Of a stretch of 64,000 nucleotides of DNA, positions 52,873 through 61,568 are shown in pieces. This DNA comes from CAITNM01 sp021298215 (GTDB taxonomy: Bacteria; Pseudomonadota; Alphaproteobacteria; Paracaedibacterales; CAITNM01). The notes under the pieces are model-generated. The model saw nothing but the letters and a program-made list of their open reading frames with translations. It did not search any database and was not told where the DNA came from. The stretch spans positions 142,442 through 206,441 of the forward strand of contig JBKCOJ010000010.1 of assembly GCA_046309815.1 (NCBI GenBank), written 5' to 3'. A program made the position numbers and the translations under genes. The stretch's first letter is position 1; every line of letters starts with the position of its first letter.

Positions 52873-53703
52873 ATGAGCATATTAATACAAAGTATTTGTT
52901 TAAGCTATTATGCTCTTGCAGCAATTATTGCTAGCGATGCACCATCAGATCGCTCAATTATTGAGTCATTAAAAGCACAGGATTTTAAAATTCGCTCTCA
53001 ACAAAATCCGGAGAGATTTCGCATGCTCGAAGATATTCGTGTTTCCGGAAGTGCGCAATTTTCAAATCAAAGCCTAAGAAAAATTATTGAAAGAATTAAT
53101 GCACGAAAGCAGTATTCAATTGTTATTTTTGATGTTCGGCAAGAAATGCACCTATTGGGATACAATGATTTATCCAGTATTATTGCCGAGAAAGATGGGT
53201 CAGAAATAAATCATGCATTGAATTTTATTATTAGGGATGAAGATGCTTTATCAAAACAAGGTACATTAGGTCGAGAAGAAATAATTACGCAAGCTTGTGG
53301 GTTGCAATACGTACGTATACCGGTAATGGACGATTCTGTCCCAACGCGTGCAGATGTAGATGCGTTTCTTAATGCCTATAAAGAAAAAACGCAACAAGAT
53401 CCTAATACGTGGTTTCATGTGCATTGTGAACATGGCCATGGGCGCACTACAACATTTATGAGTATGCTACACATCCTCAATACCCAAGGGAAAACAAGTC
53501 TAAGCAATATTTTAAACGAACAGCAGCAAAACGGTGGTGCCGATTTAGCCTTTCCTTCAGAACAAAGTGCAGATATAAAAGGTGCTGATTTACAACAAAA
53601 GCGATATGCATTTTTGGAGGCTTTCCATCACTATGTTAATGATAAAAAAAACGGATTTGCCACTGGTAAGTCTTGGTCGGAATGGCAAGCAACCATAAAT
53701 TAG
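52873..53703 (+). CDS. exported PTP/phytase-like cysteine phosphatase
   Basis: 276 residues. The first about 20 form a probable signal peptide (ILIQSICLSYYALAAIIA). The domain keeps the cysteine-phosphatase active site His184-Cys185-x5-Arg191 in VHCEHGHGRTTTF and an acid loop VMDDSVPT (about 152-158). The upstream IFDVRQEMHL matches the pattern of PTP-like phytases and of the phosphatase-domain putative toxins of host-associated bacteria. Substrates could be inositol phosphates, phosphoinositides or phosphotyrosine. A minus-strand terminator-like hairpin follows. The active site looks competent. Confidence 0.85.
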   Translation: MSILIQSICLSYYALAAIIASDAPSDRSIIESLKAQDFKIRSQQNPERFRMLEDIRVSGSAQFSNQSLRKIIERINARKQYSIVIFDVRQEMHLLGYNDLSSIIAEKDGSEINHALNFIIRDEDALSKQGTLGREEIITQACGLQYVRIPVMDDSVPTRADVDAFLNAYKEKTQQDPNTWFHVHCEHGHGRTTTFMSMLHILNTQGKTSLSNILNEQQQNGGADLAFPSEQSADIKGADLQQKRYAFLEAFHHYVNDKKNGFATGKSWSEWQATIN

Positions 53704-53731
53704 TAACATCAAATATTCTTCTTACCGATAT

Positions 53732-53761
53732 AAAAACCCCCGATTGGAGACTAATCGGGGG
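53732..53761 (-). terminator. strong hairpin with T-run on the minus strand
   Basis: CCCCCGATT (53737-53745) pairs exactly with AATCGGGGG (53753-53761) across a 7-base loop, and on the minus strand is followed by T5 (53736-53732). On the plus strand no T-run follows. No minus-strand gene is recognised upstream, so its purpose is unclear. Confidence 0.6.
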
Positions 53762-53814
53762 GGATATTGATGGCTTATAGTACCGTACCTACCATATTCC
53801 ATTTATTTAAAGAT

Positions 53815-53838
53815 ATTACTAAATCCTTGTTTAGTAAT
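53815..53838. repeat. 9-bp perfect inverted repeat in the tkt upstream region
   Basis: ATTACTAAA (53815-53823) and TTTAGTAAT (53830-53838) form a perfect stem with a six-base loop. The 53704-54002 gap otherwise holds only AT-rich sequence and the hairpin at 53732. The repeat could be an operator, an mRNA leader hairpin or part of a small RNA. Confidence 0.4.
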
Positions 53839-54002
53839 AAAATGATTATTTCAACATTTAATTAAATAAAAGTAAAAATTTAATTTAATATAAATTAAAA
53901 TGCTTATTTTTTTGCTTATTCTTATTAAAAATTATAGTGTTAGCTCTTGGCCAGCTATTTAAACTTGGGCATAATATTCCAATATCTTTAAGACATTTTT
54001 TA

Positions 54003-55952
54003 ATGAGCATGACAAGGGAGTTGGCAAGCGCTATACGCTTTCTAAGTATTGATGCGGTAGAAAAAGCAAACTCTGGTCACCCAGGTATGCCGATGGGGAT
54101 GGCTGATGTTGCTGCAATTTTATTTGAAAAACACTTAGTATTTAATCCCTGTGATCCTTACTGGCCTAATCGTGATCGTTTTGTTTTGTCAGCAGGGCAT
54201 GGCTCCATGCTGCTCTATAGCCTTTTGTATTTAACGGGCTATCCAGAAACAACGTTGGAACAACTAAAGAATTTTCGCCAGCTCTACTCAAAAACGCCGG
54301 GGCATCCGGAATATGGTCATCTTCCGGGTGTAGAAACAACTACAGGTCCTTTAGGTCAAGGTATTGCCACAGCTGTGGGCATGGCGTTAGCTGAGCGCAT
54401 GTTGCATGCAAAGTATCCTGAAGCGATTACTCATTACACCTATGTTATTGCCAGTGATGGGGACCTAATGGAAGGCATCAGTCATGAAGCTGCCTCACTT
54501 GCTGGTCACCTACAATTACATAAATTAATTGTCCTATACGACGATAACGGTATAAGCATCGATGGTAAATGTAATTTGGCATTTACAGATGATTCATTGC
54601 TTCGGTTTAAGGCTTACGGTTGGAACGCAGAGCGCGTGGATGGTCATGATGCAAGCGCTATCGATGCAGCTATTACAAGGGCTAAAGCGAGTGACAAGCC
54701 AACGCTCATTGCGTGCAAAACTATTATTGGTTTTGGTGCTCCGACAAAAGCCGACAGCCATGAGGCTCATGGATCACCGTTAGGCCCTGAAGAAATACAA
54801 GCAACGCGCAAAGCTCTAAACTGGCCACATGAGCCATTTCATATTCCAGACTCCATTTTAAATGCCTGGCGTATAATCGGCCAAAGACACCAATCAACAT
54901 ATGACACCTGGAAAAAAGTAACGCCAACGGATGTGCAAAACGCATTGCAGGCACCGCATCATGGTATTGACGAAGCCATTAAGGCATATAAGCAAAAGGT
55001 GCAAGCCGAAAAGCCAAGCCTGGCAACCCGTGTGCTATCACAGCAGGTTCTAGAAGCTATAGAACCCTATGCTGCCTTAATTGGTGGCTCTGCTGATTTA
55101 ACAGGTTCAAATAATACAAAAACAAAATCCCAAATAGTAATTAACGCGCCTCAATATAAAGGGAAGTATATTCATTATGGTGTGCGTGAACACGCAATGG
55201 CTGCCATGATGAATGGAATTAGCCTATCCAAAGCCTTTATTCCTTATGGTGGTACATTTCTTGTCTTTTTAGACTATCTAAAACCAGCCTTGCGTTTATC
55301 TGCATTAATGGAGCAGGGCGTCATTTATGTTTTAACCCATGATTCTATAGGTCTCGGTGAAGATGGCCCAACGCACCAGCCTATCGAACACCTAGCTCAT
55401 TTGCGTTGCATTCCAAATGTCTTAACATTTCGTCCCATGGATGCAACAGAAGTGGCTGAATGCTGGCAACTCGCAGTGCAGCATCGAAAAACGCCGTCAG
55501 TTCTTGTGTTAACACGTCAAAAATTACCTTATCTAAGTAATAATCGAACAGAGCATTCCGAAAATATGTCTGCCAAAGGCGGTTATGTTCTCATTGAAAA
55601 CTCTCAAGCAGAGGTTACGCTAATGGCGACAGGATCAGAAGTTTCCCTAGCTGTTGATGCGAAAAATATGCTGGAAGAATTGGGGATTCCTGCGCGTGTT
55701 GTTTCAATGCCTTGTATGGAACTGTTTTCAAAACAATCTCAGTATTATAAAAATCAAGTGTTGGGAAATTCATTGCGCATAGGTATCGAAGCAGCTTGTG
55801 AGGGGGTATGGTCTAAATATTTAGGTGATAATGGAATATTTATAGGGATGAATTCTTTCGGCGCTTCGGCTCCTGCAGAAAAATTGTATATGCATTTTGG
55901 TATAACAGCTGAGATTGTGGTAGAAAAAGTAAAAAATATTTTAAGGAAGTGA
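54003..55952 (+). CDS. tkt: transketolase
   Basis: About 649 residues, full length. It shuttles two-carbon units in the pentose phosphate pathway. The N-terminal ThDP site has SGHPGMPMGMADV and ASDGDLMEGISHEAASLAGHL (GDG...N motif); the pyrimidine domain has SADLTGSNN, GVREHAMAAMMNG and DSIGLGEDGPTHQPIE. The frame is open further upstream to 53937, but ATG 54003 (MSMTRELASAIRFL) or 54009 gives the conserved N-terminus. The ribosome site is weak. The maeB gene follows after nine bases. Confidence 0.96.
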   Translation: MSMTRELASAIRFLSIDAVEKANSGHPGMPMGMADVAAILFEKHLVFNPCDPYWPNRDRFVLSAGHGSMLLYSLLYLTGYPETTLEQLKNFRQLYSKTPGHPEYGHLPGVETTTGPLGQGIATAVGMALAERMLHAKYPEAITHYTYVIASDGDLMEGISHEAASLAGHLQLHKLIVLYDDNGISIDGKCNLAFTDDSLLRFKAYGWNAERVDGHDASAIDAAITRAKASDKPTLIACKTIIGFGAPTKADSHEAHGSPLGPEEIQATRKALNWPHEPFHIPDSILNAWRIIGQRHQSTYDTWKKVTPTDVQNALQAPHHGIDEAIKAYKQKVQAEKPSLATRVLSQQVLEAIEPYAALIGGSADLTGSNNTKTKSQIVINAPQYKGKYIHYGVREHAMAAMMNGISLSKAFIPYGGTFLVFLDYLKPALRLSALMEQGVIYVLTHDSIGLGEDGPTHQPIEHLAHLRCIPNVLTFRPMDATEVAECWQLAVQHRKTPSVLVLTRQKLPYLSNNRTEHSENMSAKGGYVLIENSQAEVTLMATGSEVSLAVDAKNMLEELGIPARVVSMPCMELFSKQSQYYKNQVLGNSLRIGIEAACEGVWSKYLGDNGIFIGMNSFGASAPAEKLYMHFGITAEIVVEKVKNILRK

Positions 55953-55961
55953 TTAGATTTT

Positions 55962-58244
55962 ATGTCCCGTAGTGTTTATGAGCAATCGTTGATCTATCAT
56001 GCACAACAGCCAAAAGGTAAATTAGAAATCACCGCTACAAAGCCGATGACTAACCCTTATGATTTAGCGCTTGCGTATTCACCAGGGGTGGCAGAGCCTT
56101 GTAAGGAAATAGAAAAAGACCCTTTAAAAGCTGCTGAATATACGATTCGAGGAAATTTGGTTGCCGTTATTAGTAACGGAACAGCGGTTCTAGGTCTTGG
56201 GAATATTGGCCCACTAGCCTCTAAACCAGTGATGGAAGGCAAGGCGGTTCTTTTTAAAAAATTTGCTGGCATTGATGCTTTTGATATTGAAATTAATGAA
56301 ACAGATCCGCAAAAACTGGTTGATATTATTGCCGCATTAGAGCCAACTTTTGGCGGCATTAACCTTGAAGATATTAAAGCGCCAGAGTGCTTTTATGTGG
56401 AGCGTGAGCTTGCAAAAAGAGTAAGTATTCCGGTTCTTCATGATGACCAACATGGCACTGCCATTATTGTTTCTGCAGCGATGAAAAATGCACTGGAACT
56501 CGCTGGAAAATCACTAAGTGCGGTCAAAATGGTTGCATCAGGAGCTGGAGCCTCTGCTGTGGCGTGTTTAGAGCTTCTTATAAAACTTGGTCTAAAGCGC
56601 GAGAATTTGATTGTTTTAGATCGTGAAGGCGTGATTTTTAAAGGCAAAAAAAATCTAGATCCGTCAAAAGAAGCCTTAGCCTCAGATACCTCCTCGCGCA
56701 CCCTTGAAGAAGCAATAAAAGGAGCAGATGTCTTCTTAGGTCTTTCTAGTGCGGGGTTGATGACAGCAGACATGGCTAAATCCATGGCTAAAAATCCGGT
56801 GATTTTTGCGCTTGCAAATCCCGAGCCCGAAATTCGTCCAGAAGTTGTTCATCAAGTTCGTGATGATGCTATTATAGCAACCGGTAGAACAGATTATCCT
56901 AATCAGGTAAACAATGCCTTGTGCTTCCCCTATATATTCAGAGGTGCACTTGATGTGGGAGCAACGTGTATCAATCACGAAATGAAAGTCGCATGTGTTG
57001 AAACTATTGCGGCAATCGCAAAAGTAGAATGTGATGATTTGGTAGTAGCTGCTTATGGTGGCGAAACATTAACATTTGGCCGTAACTATATTATTCCAAA
57101 ACCATTTGATCGACGGTTGTTCCTAGAGTTATCATATGCGGTGGCAAAAGCTGCGGTTGATACAGGTGTTGCTACGCGTCCTATTACGGATTGGGATGCT
57201 TATCGTAATCAATTAAAAGAAGCTATTTATCGCTCAGGCGTTGTTATGCGTCCAATTTTTGCTGCAGCAAAAGCAGGAAAAGAACAAATACGTCTTGTGT
57301 TTGCTGAAGGTGAGGATGAACGGGTTTTGCAGGCTATTCATACATGATGAAAAAATTGCTAAGGTTTTAGTTATTGGACGACCTGATGTTATTGAACGAC
57401 GTTCTCGTCAATTGGGATTGAGATTCAATATTCATGAAGATATCGAAATAATTAATCCGCAAGAAGATGCTCGCTATAAAAAATACTGGCAAGCTTATCA
57501 CGATATTATGGCACGCAAAGGTATAACACCTGATAATGCCAAAGAAATCATGCGCACCAATACCACCGTAATTGCCGCTATGATGGTACATTTAGGTGAT
57601 GCCGATGCGATGATTTGTGGTTGTCATGGTAATTATCCTGACCATTTGGTGCCCATTATGGAAATTTTAGGTATTGCCAATAATCAGCGTCGTTGTGCTG
57701 CTCTTTCGGCAATAGCAATTGATAACAGAAAGGTTGAAAGAGGAATTCTCTTCATCACCGATCCGTACGTTAATATTGATCCAACCGCTGAACAGCTCGC
57801 AGAGATTACCTTAATGGCAGCTGAACAAATACGCTTATTTGGTATAAAACCACGAGTTGCTTTAATATCCTATTCTAATTTTGGTGCTGGCGTGCATCCT
57901 CAGGCAAAAAAATGCGTCAAGCGATGGAACTTATTAGAGATCGTGCTCCGGAATTAGAAATGGAGGGAGAAATGCACATAGATGCAGCTCTGGATGAAAA
58001 AATTCGCGCACGTTTATTTCCAAAAAATACACTAAAGGGTGCAGCAAATCTTTTGGTAATGCCAAATATCGATGTGGCAAATACAGCACTAAATACTATT
58101 AAAATTCTGGCTAATGGCCAGCCGATAGGCCCAATCCTTATGGGCATTAAAGAATCAGCGCATATTTGTACGCCAACAGCTAGACCAAGAACATTAGTAA
58201 ATCTTGCAGCGATTGCCTTTTCTAAGGCAAGATTATTTAAATAA
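55962..58244 (+). pseudogene. maeB: NADP-malic enzyme MaeB, phosphotransacetylase half broken
   Basis: The first frame (55962-57347, 461 residues) keeps the whole malic enzyme part: LAYSPGVAEPCKEIEKDP, NLEDIKAPECF, HDDQHGTAIIVSAA and VASGAGASAVACLELL. The phosphotransacetylase-like domain that follows continues in a second frame (about 57348-57912, DEKIAKVLVIGRPDVIERR onwards) and a third (57912-58244, MRQAMELIRDRAPELE onwards). The second break is one A short in the A7 run at 57906-57912. The first looks like a deletion of about five bases near 57345, judged from alignment with MaeB. A truncated malic enzyme could still work; the C-terminal domain normally acts in regulation by acetyl-CoA. 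Confidence 0.85.
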
Positions 58245-58258
58245 CAAAAGGAACAATC

Positions 58259-59752
58259 ATGAAAATAGTCTTCGTTGATAAATCTTTAAAGGGCGGCCTT
58301 TTAGTTTCTAGCGTTTATGAAAAAGCGCAGTTAGGAAACACGACAAAAGCTTTAGATAAGCTTTCTAAAGGGTTTATTAAAACAGCAATTGATAATGCTG
58401 AATTTAAGGGTGGCGTTGAGAAAATGCTGCGGTTACCGTCAGTGCCAGGATTAAGTGGTCAATTGCTTTTACTAGGTCTTGGGGATCCTAAAGCTCATAC
58501 TGCTTTAACGTTGGAAAAAGTAGGAGCAAGATTATTCACATGCTTGAATGCGTTGCGGGAGAAAAAAGCAATCATTGATATATCGGACATTTCAGGCGTA
58601 AAAGATTTATCGGTGGCCGAATGTGTTGCATACCTTGCGTCTGGCGCGCTTATTCGTTCTTGGAAATTTGATAAGTACAAAACAAAACGTGAAAAAGAAG
58701 ATCTACCTGTCCTCAATGAGCTAGTTTTTGTAACGCCTAGCGTAAAAGAATCTCAAAAAGCATTTGATAAACTAGAAGCAATCGCTGGTGGTAACCGCCT
58801 AACGCGGCTTGTGGTGTCTGAGCCTCCAAATGTGGTTTATCCAGAAGCCATGGCTAAATACGCGCGTGAACTTAAAAAAATTGGTGTGCAAGTTCAAGTC
58901 CTTGGCGAAAAAGAAATGAAAAAGCTTGGATTTGGTGCTCTTCTCGGCGTTGGTCAAGGAAGCGTGCGTGAGTCACAGCTGGTAATTATGAAATGGATGG
59001 GCAGCGCTAAGCGCGCTGATAAACCTATAGCGATCGTTGGCAAGGGTATTACCTTTGATACAGGTGGTATCAATATTAAGCCATCTAACGGTATGGAGGA
59101 CATGAAATACGATATGGCTGGCTCTGGTGTTGTATTGGGATTGATGAAGTCTTTAGCGATGCGCAAAGCCAAAGTAAACGTGGTGGGGGTAATGGCACTG
59201 GCTGAAAACATGCCATCGGGCTCAGCGCAGCGTCCGTCCGATGTGGTGAAATCTCTTTCAGGTCAAACAATTGAAGTATTAAATACCGATGCGGAAGGAC
59301 GCTTAGTGCTTGCCGATGCGCTTTGGTATACGCAGGCAAAATTTAAGCCTCAGTACATGATTGATCTGGCAACCCTAACAGGCGCTGTTACCGTGGCATT
59401 GGGTTATGAGTACGCTGGTCTTTTCAGTAATAACGATAAGCTATGTGATATGCTAACAAAGGCTGGTGAGACCGTTGGAGAGCCATTGTGGCGCCTGCCG
59501 ATGGGTAAAGCGTACGATAAAGATATTAATTCTGACGTCGCGGATGTGAAAAATGTTGGTTCAGGCCGCGGAGCAGGCAGTATTACCGCAGCGCAATTCC
59601 TTGAGCGCTTTGTCAACAAAACGCCATGGGCACATCTTGATATCGCGGGCATGGCATGGGATAAGGCTGATAAGCCTTTAACAGGTAAGGGGGCAACTGG
59701 TTACGGTGTACGTCTTCTGAATGAATTTTTAGTAAGGAATTTTGAGAAATAA
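58259..59752 (+). CDS. pepA: leucyl aminopeptidase (M17)
   Basis: 497 residues. This two-zinc aminopeptidase removes N-terminal residues from peptides. The N-terminal macro-like domain (about 1-170) precedes the catalytic domain: GKGITFDTGGINIKP with the metal-binding Lys and Asp, KYDMAGSGVVLG, and the family signature NTDAEGRLVLADAL with Asp and Glu ligands. It follows the maeB remnant by 14 bases on the same strand, with a plausible AAAGGA ribosome site. A weak terminator follows. Confidence 0.96.
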   Translation: MKIVFVDKSLKGGLLVSSVYEKAQLGNTTKALDKLSKGFIKTAIDNAEFKGGVEKMLRLPSVPGLSGQLLLLGLGDPKAHTALTLEKVGARLFTCLNALREKKAIIDISDISGVKDLSVAECVAYLASGALIRSWKFDKYKTKREKEDLPVLNELVFVTPSVKESQKAFDKLEAIAGGNRLTRLVVSEPPNVVYPEAMAKYARELKKIGVQVQVLGEKEMKKLGFGALLGVGQGSVRESQLVIMKWMGSAKRADKPIAIVGKGITFDTGGINIKPSNGMEDMKYDMAGSGVVLGLMKSLAMRKAKVNVVGVMALAENMPSGSAQRPSDVVKSLSGQTIEVLNTDAEGRLVLADALWYTQAKFKPQYMIDLATLTGAVTVALGYEYAGLFSNNDKLCDMLTKAGETVGEPLWRLPMGKAYDKDINSDVADVKNVGSGRGAGSITAAQFLERFVNKTPWAHLDIAGMAWDKADKPLTGKGATGYGVRLLNEFLVRNFEK

Positions 59753-59764
59753 AATACTCTCATC

Positions 59765-59809
59765 GGCCTTTTTTGAATGTAGCAATGGCATGATCATTCT
59801 TGAAAGGCC
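59765..59809 (+). terminator. imperfect terminator after pepA
   Basis: GGCCTTT...GAATG (from 59765) pairs with CATTC...AAAGGCC (ending 59809) with three internal mismatches, then TTCTTTATTT follows. It is a reasonable but imperfect intrinsic terminator. Confidence 0.4.
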
Positions 59810-59994
59810 TTCTTTATTTAGGTTTTTCTTCATTATTGTAAAAAGTTTTACTATGTAAAAATAAAATAATAATAACTTAATTTTAATAAAAGTTAATTAC
59901 CTGTAAATTATTGTAAATAATTAGTTAATAAAATCCATTGAAATTTGATCGCTTTGCTCTATTTATCTAAGCGGGAAATTTTGGAGGATTTATC

Positions 59995-60723
59995 ATGAAA
60001 GGAATTATCTTAAGCCTATTAGTTGTTACAATGCATTCTAATCTTGTTTGGGGGATAATGGATTCGGATGATCTCGAGGAATCAAAGCCTAAAATAAGTG
60101 CAACGCAAAAATTTTTTGTGGCTGTACAGGAAATAGCGCATAATAGTCATTTTTCTTGGCCCTTATACAGCATGGAAAAAGGATTGGGAATGCTTTCTGA
60201 TACATACAGATTCAGCAATACCCTTGCGAGAGTTACTTTTTGCGCTTGTGTTCTTTTGCCAGAGCTCCGCCAAAAAGCTGAAATGATTTCGGTGAGACTT
60301 TCTGCAGATGAACTAAATGAGTTACAACGTCATCTTTCTATCATTAGGCGTCATATCATTAAGATTGCTGAACGGCAAGGATTAGAATCTCATGTCCCCT
60401 TGCTAGTAAGATCAGCGCATAATTCTGATAGTGCTATTCTAACAGCATCAACCACTGTTAACGCTTTTGTGGATCATCACAAAGATGACATCTTTTTTAG
60501 AACAATGGCAGCTGTTAGCCAATCTCTTGGTGGTGGAGATGTTATACACTATACAAAAGAAAAAAATTTGGAAGAAATGCTCTATAATTTTGAGCGTATA
60601 GGACCTCTAGCTTCTTATATAAAGGTAAGTAATTTTAATAAAGAAGATAACTTCAGAACAGAAGATATCAATCTCTCATTAGATAAGATAAGGCCTATTT
60701 TTGAGAAGGCGCACGTTTTTTAA
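59995..60723 (+). CDS. exported protein of unknown function (242 aa)
   Basis: A signal peptide (KGIILSLLVVTMHSNLVWG, about 2-20) precedes a helical domain with no recognised family. The middle has a basic segment (LSIIRRHIIKIAERQ) and the C-terminal part is mixed. GGAGG stands at good spacing before the ATG, and a perfect bidirectional terminator follows, so it is a stand-alone unit. The 242-base AT-rich gap upstream (59753-59994) contains the pepA terminator and probably the promoter. Confidence 0.7.
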   Translation: MKGIILSLLVVTMHSNLVWGIMDSDDLEESKPKISATQKFFVAVQEIAHNSHFSWPLYSMEKGLGMLSDTYRFSNTLARVTFCACVLLPELRQKAEMISVRLSADELNELQRHLSIIRRHIIKIAERQGLESHVPLLVRSAHNSDSAILTASTTVNAFVDHHKDDIFFRTMAAVSQSLGGGDVIHYTKEKNLEEMLYNFERIGPLASYIKVSNFNKEDNFRTEDINLSLDKIRPIFEKAHVF

Positions 60724-60730
60724 CAGAAAC

Positions 60731-60760
60731 AAAAAAGCTGGGAATTTCCCAGCTTTTTTT
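60731..60760. terminator. perfect bidirectional terminator
   Basis: AAAAAAGCTGGGAA (60731 onward) and its exact inverse ending in seven T (to 60760) form a hairpin between the exported protein gene and the convergent YccA-like gene. It is suited to stop both. Confidence 0.85.
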
Positions 60761-60785
60761 CTTAAAGAATTATTCCTAAAAGAAA

Positions 60786-61496
60786 TTAACGACGATTTCC
60801 AAAAAGTTGCAATAACGCCAAAAATAAGTTTAAGAAATTCATATACAGTTGCAATGCGCCAAACAAAGCTTTTTTGCTCGACGTTTCGCTATCATCACCT
60901 GCGTAATAGTATTCTTTTATCATTTGTGTGTCATAAGCAGTTAAGCCTGTGAAAACAAGCACGGTAATGACTGAAATAGCAAGCTGCATAGGTCCACTGT
61001 GCATGAACATGTTTACGACGCTCGCGATAATAATTCCAATAAGCCCCATAAACAAGAACGAGCCAAATTGGCTTAAATCGCGTTGTGTTGTGTATCCATA
61101 AAGGCTAGTACCCGCAAACATTCCGGATGTAATGAAGAACACGCGCGTAATGCTCTCTCCCGTATACACCAAAAAGATACTTGCAAGAGAAAGTCCAAGC
61201 ACACCGGAATACACCCAAAAGAGCGTTTGTGCATTTGCGAAGCTCATTTTATGAATGCGTGCAGCCATCATAAAAACCATGATAAGTGGCGCAAACATTA
61301 CTACATATACGAGCGGTGTTCTAAAAATAAGGTTCATCATTTCAGGTGATTGAGAAGTTAGGTAAGCAGTTATACCGGTGATACCCAATCCCAACGCCAT
61401 GAAGTTATAGACGCGTTGCATGTGCGCGCGCAGGCCAGCATCAATATCCCATGCTTTAGTCGATGTACGCGTTGCTGGATCAATTTTATTGGACAT
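60786..61496 (-). CDS. Bax inhibitor-1/YccA family membrane protein
   Basis: About 236 residues with seven predicted membrane helices, the BI-1/LFG fold. Features include FMALGLGITGITAYLTS in the first helix, ALVFTG-type segments (VLVFTGLTAYDTQMIKEYY) with conserved Asp residues towards the C-terminus and a final KKALFGALQLYMNFLNLFL. In bacteria YccA modulates the FtsH protease, and BI-1 members may leak calcium or protons. The ATG at 61496 has AAAGGAGG upstream; an in-frame ATG at 61532 is less likely. It is convergent with the exported protein gene. Confidence 0.9.
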   Translation of the reverse strand: MSNKIDPATRTSTKAWDIDAGLRAHMQRVYNFMALGLGITGITAYLTSQSPEMMNLIFRTPLVYVVMFAPLIMVFMMAARIHKMSFANAQTLFWVYSGVLGLSLASIFLVYTGESITRVFFITSGMFAGTSLYGYTTQRDLSQFGSFLFMGLIGIIIASVVNMFMHSGPMQLAISVITVLVFTGLTAYDTQMIKEYYYAGDDSETSSKKALFGALQLYMNFLNLFLALLQLFGNRR

Positions 61497-61568
61497 AATA
61501 TCCTCCTTTTCAATATGCAAGCATTTTAGCATATTTTTTAAAATTTATCCAAAAAGTTAAAATTAGAG

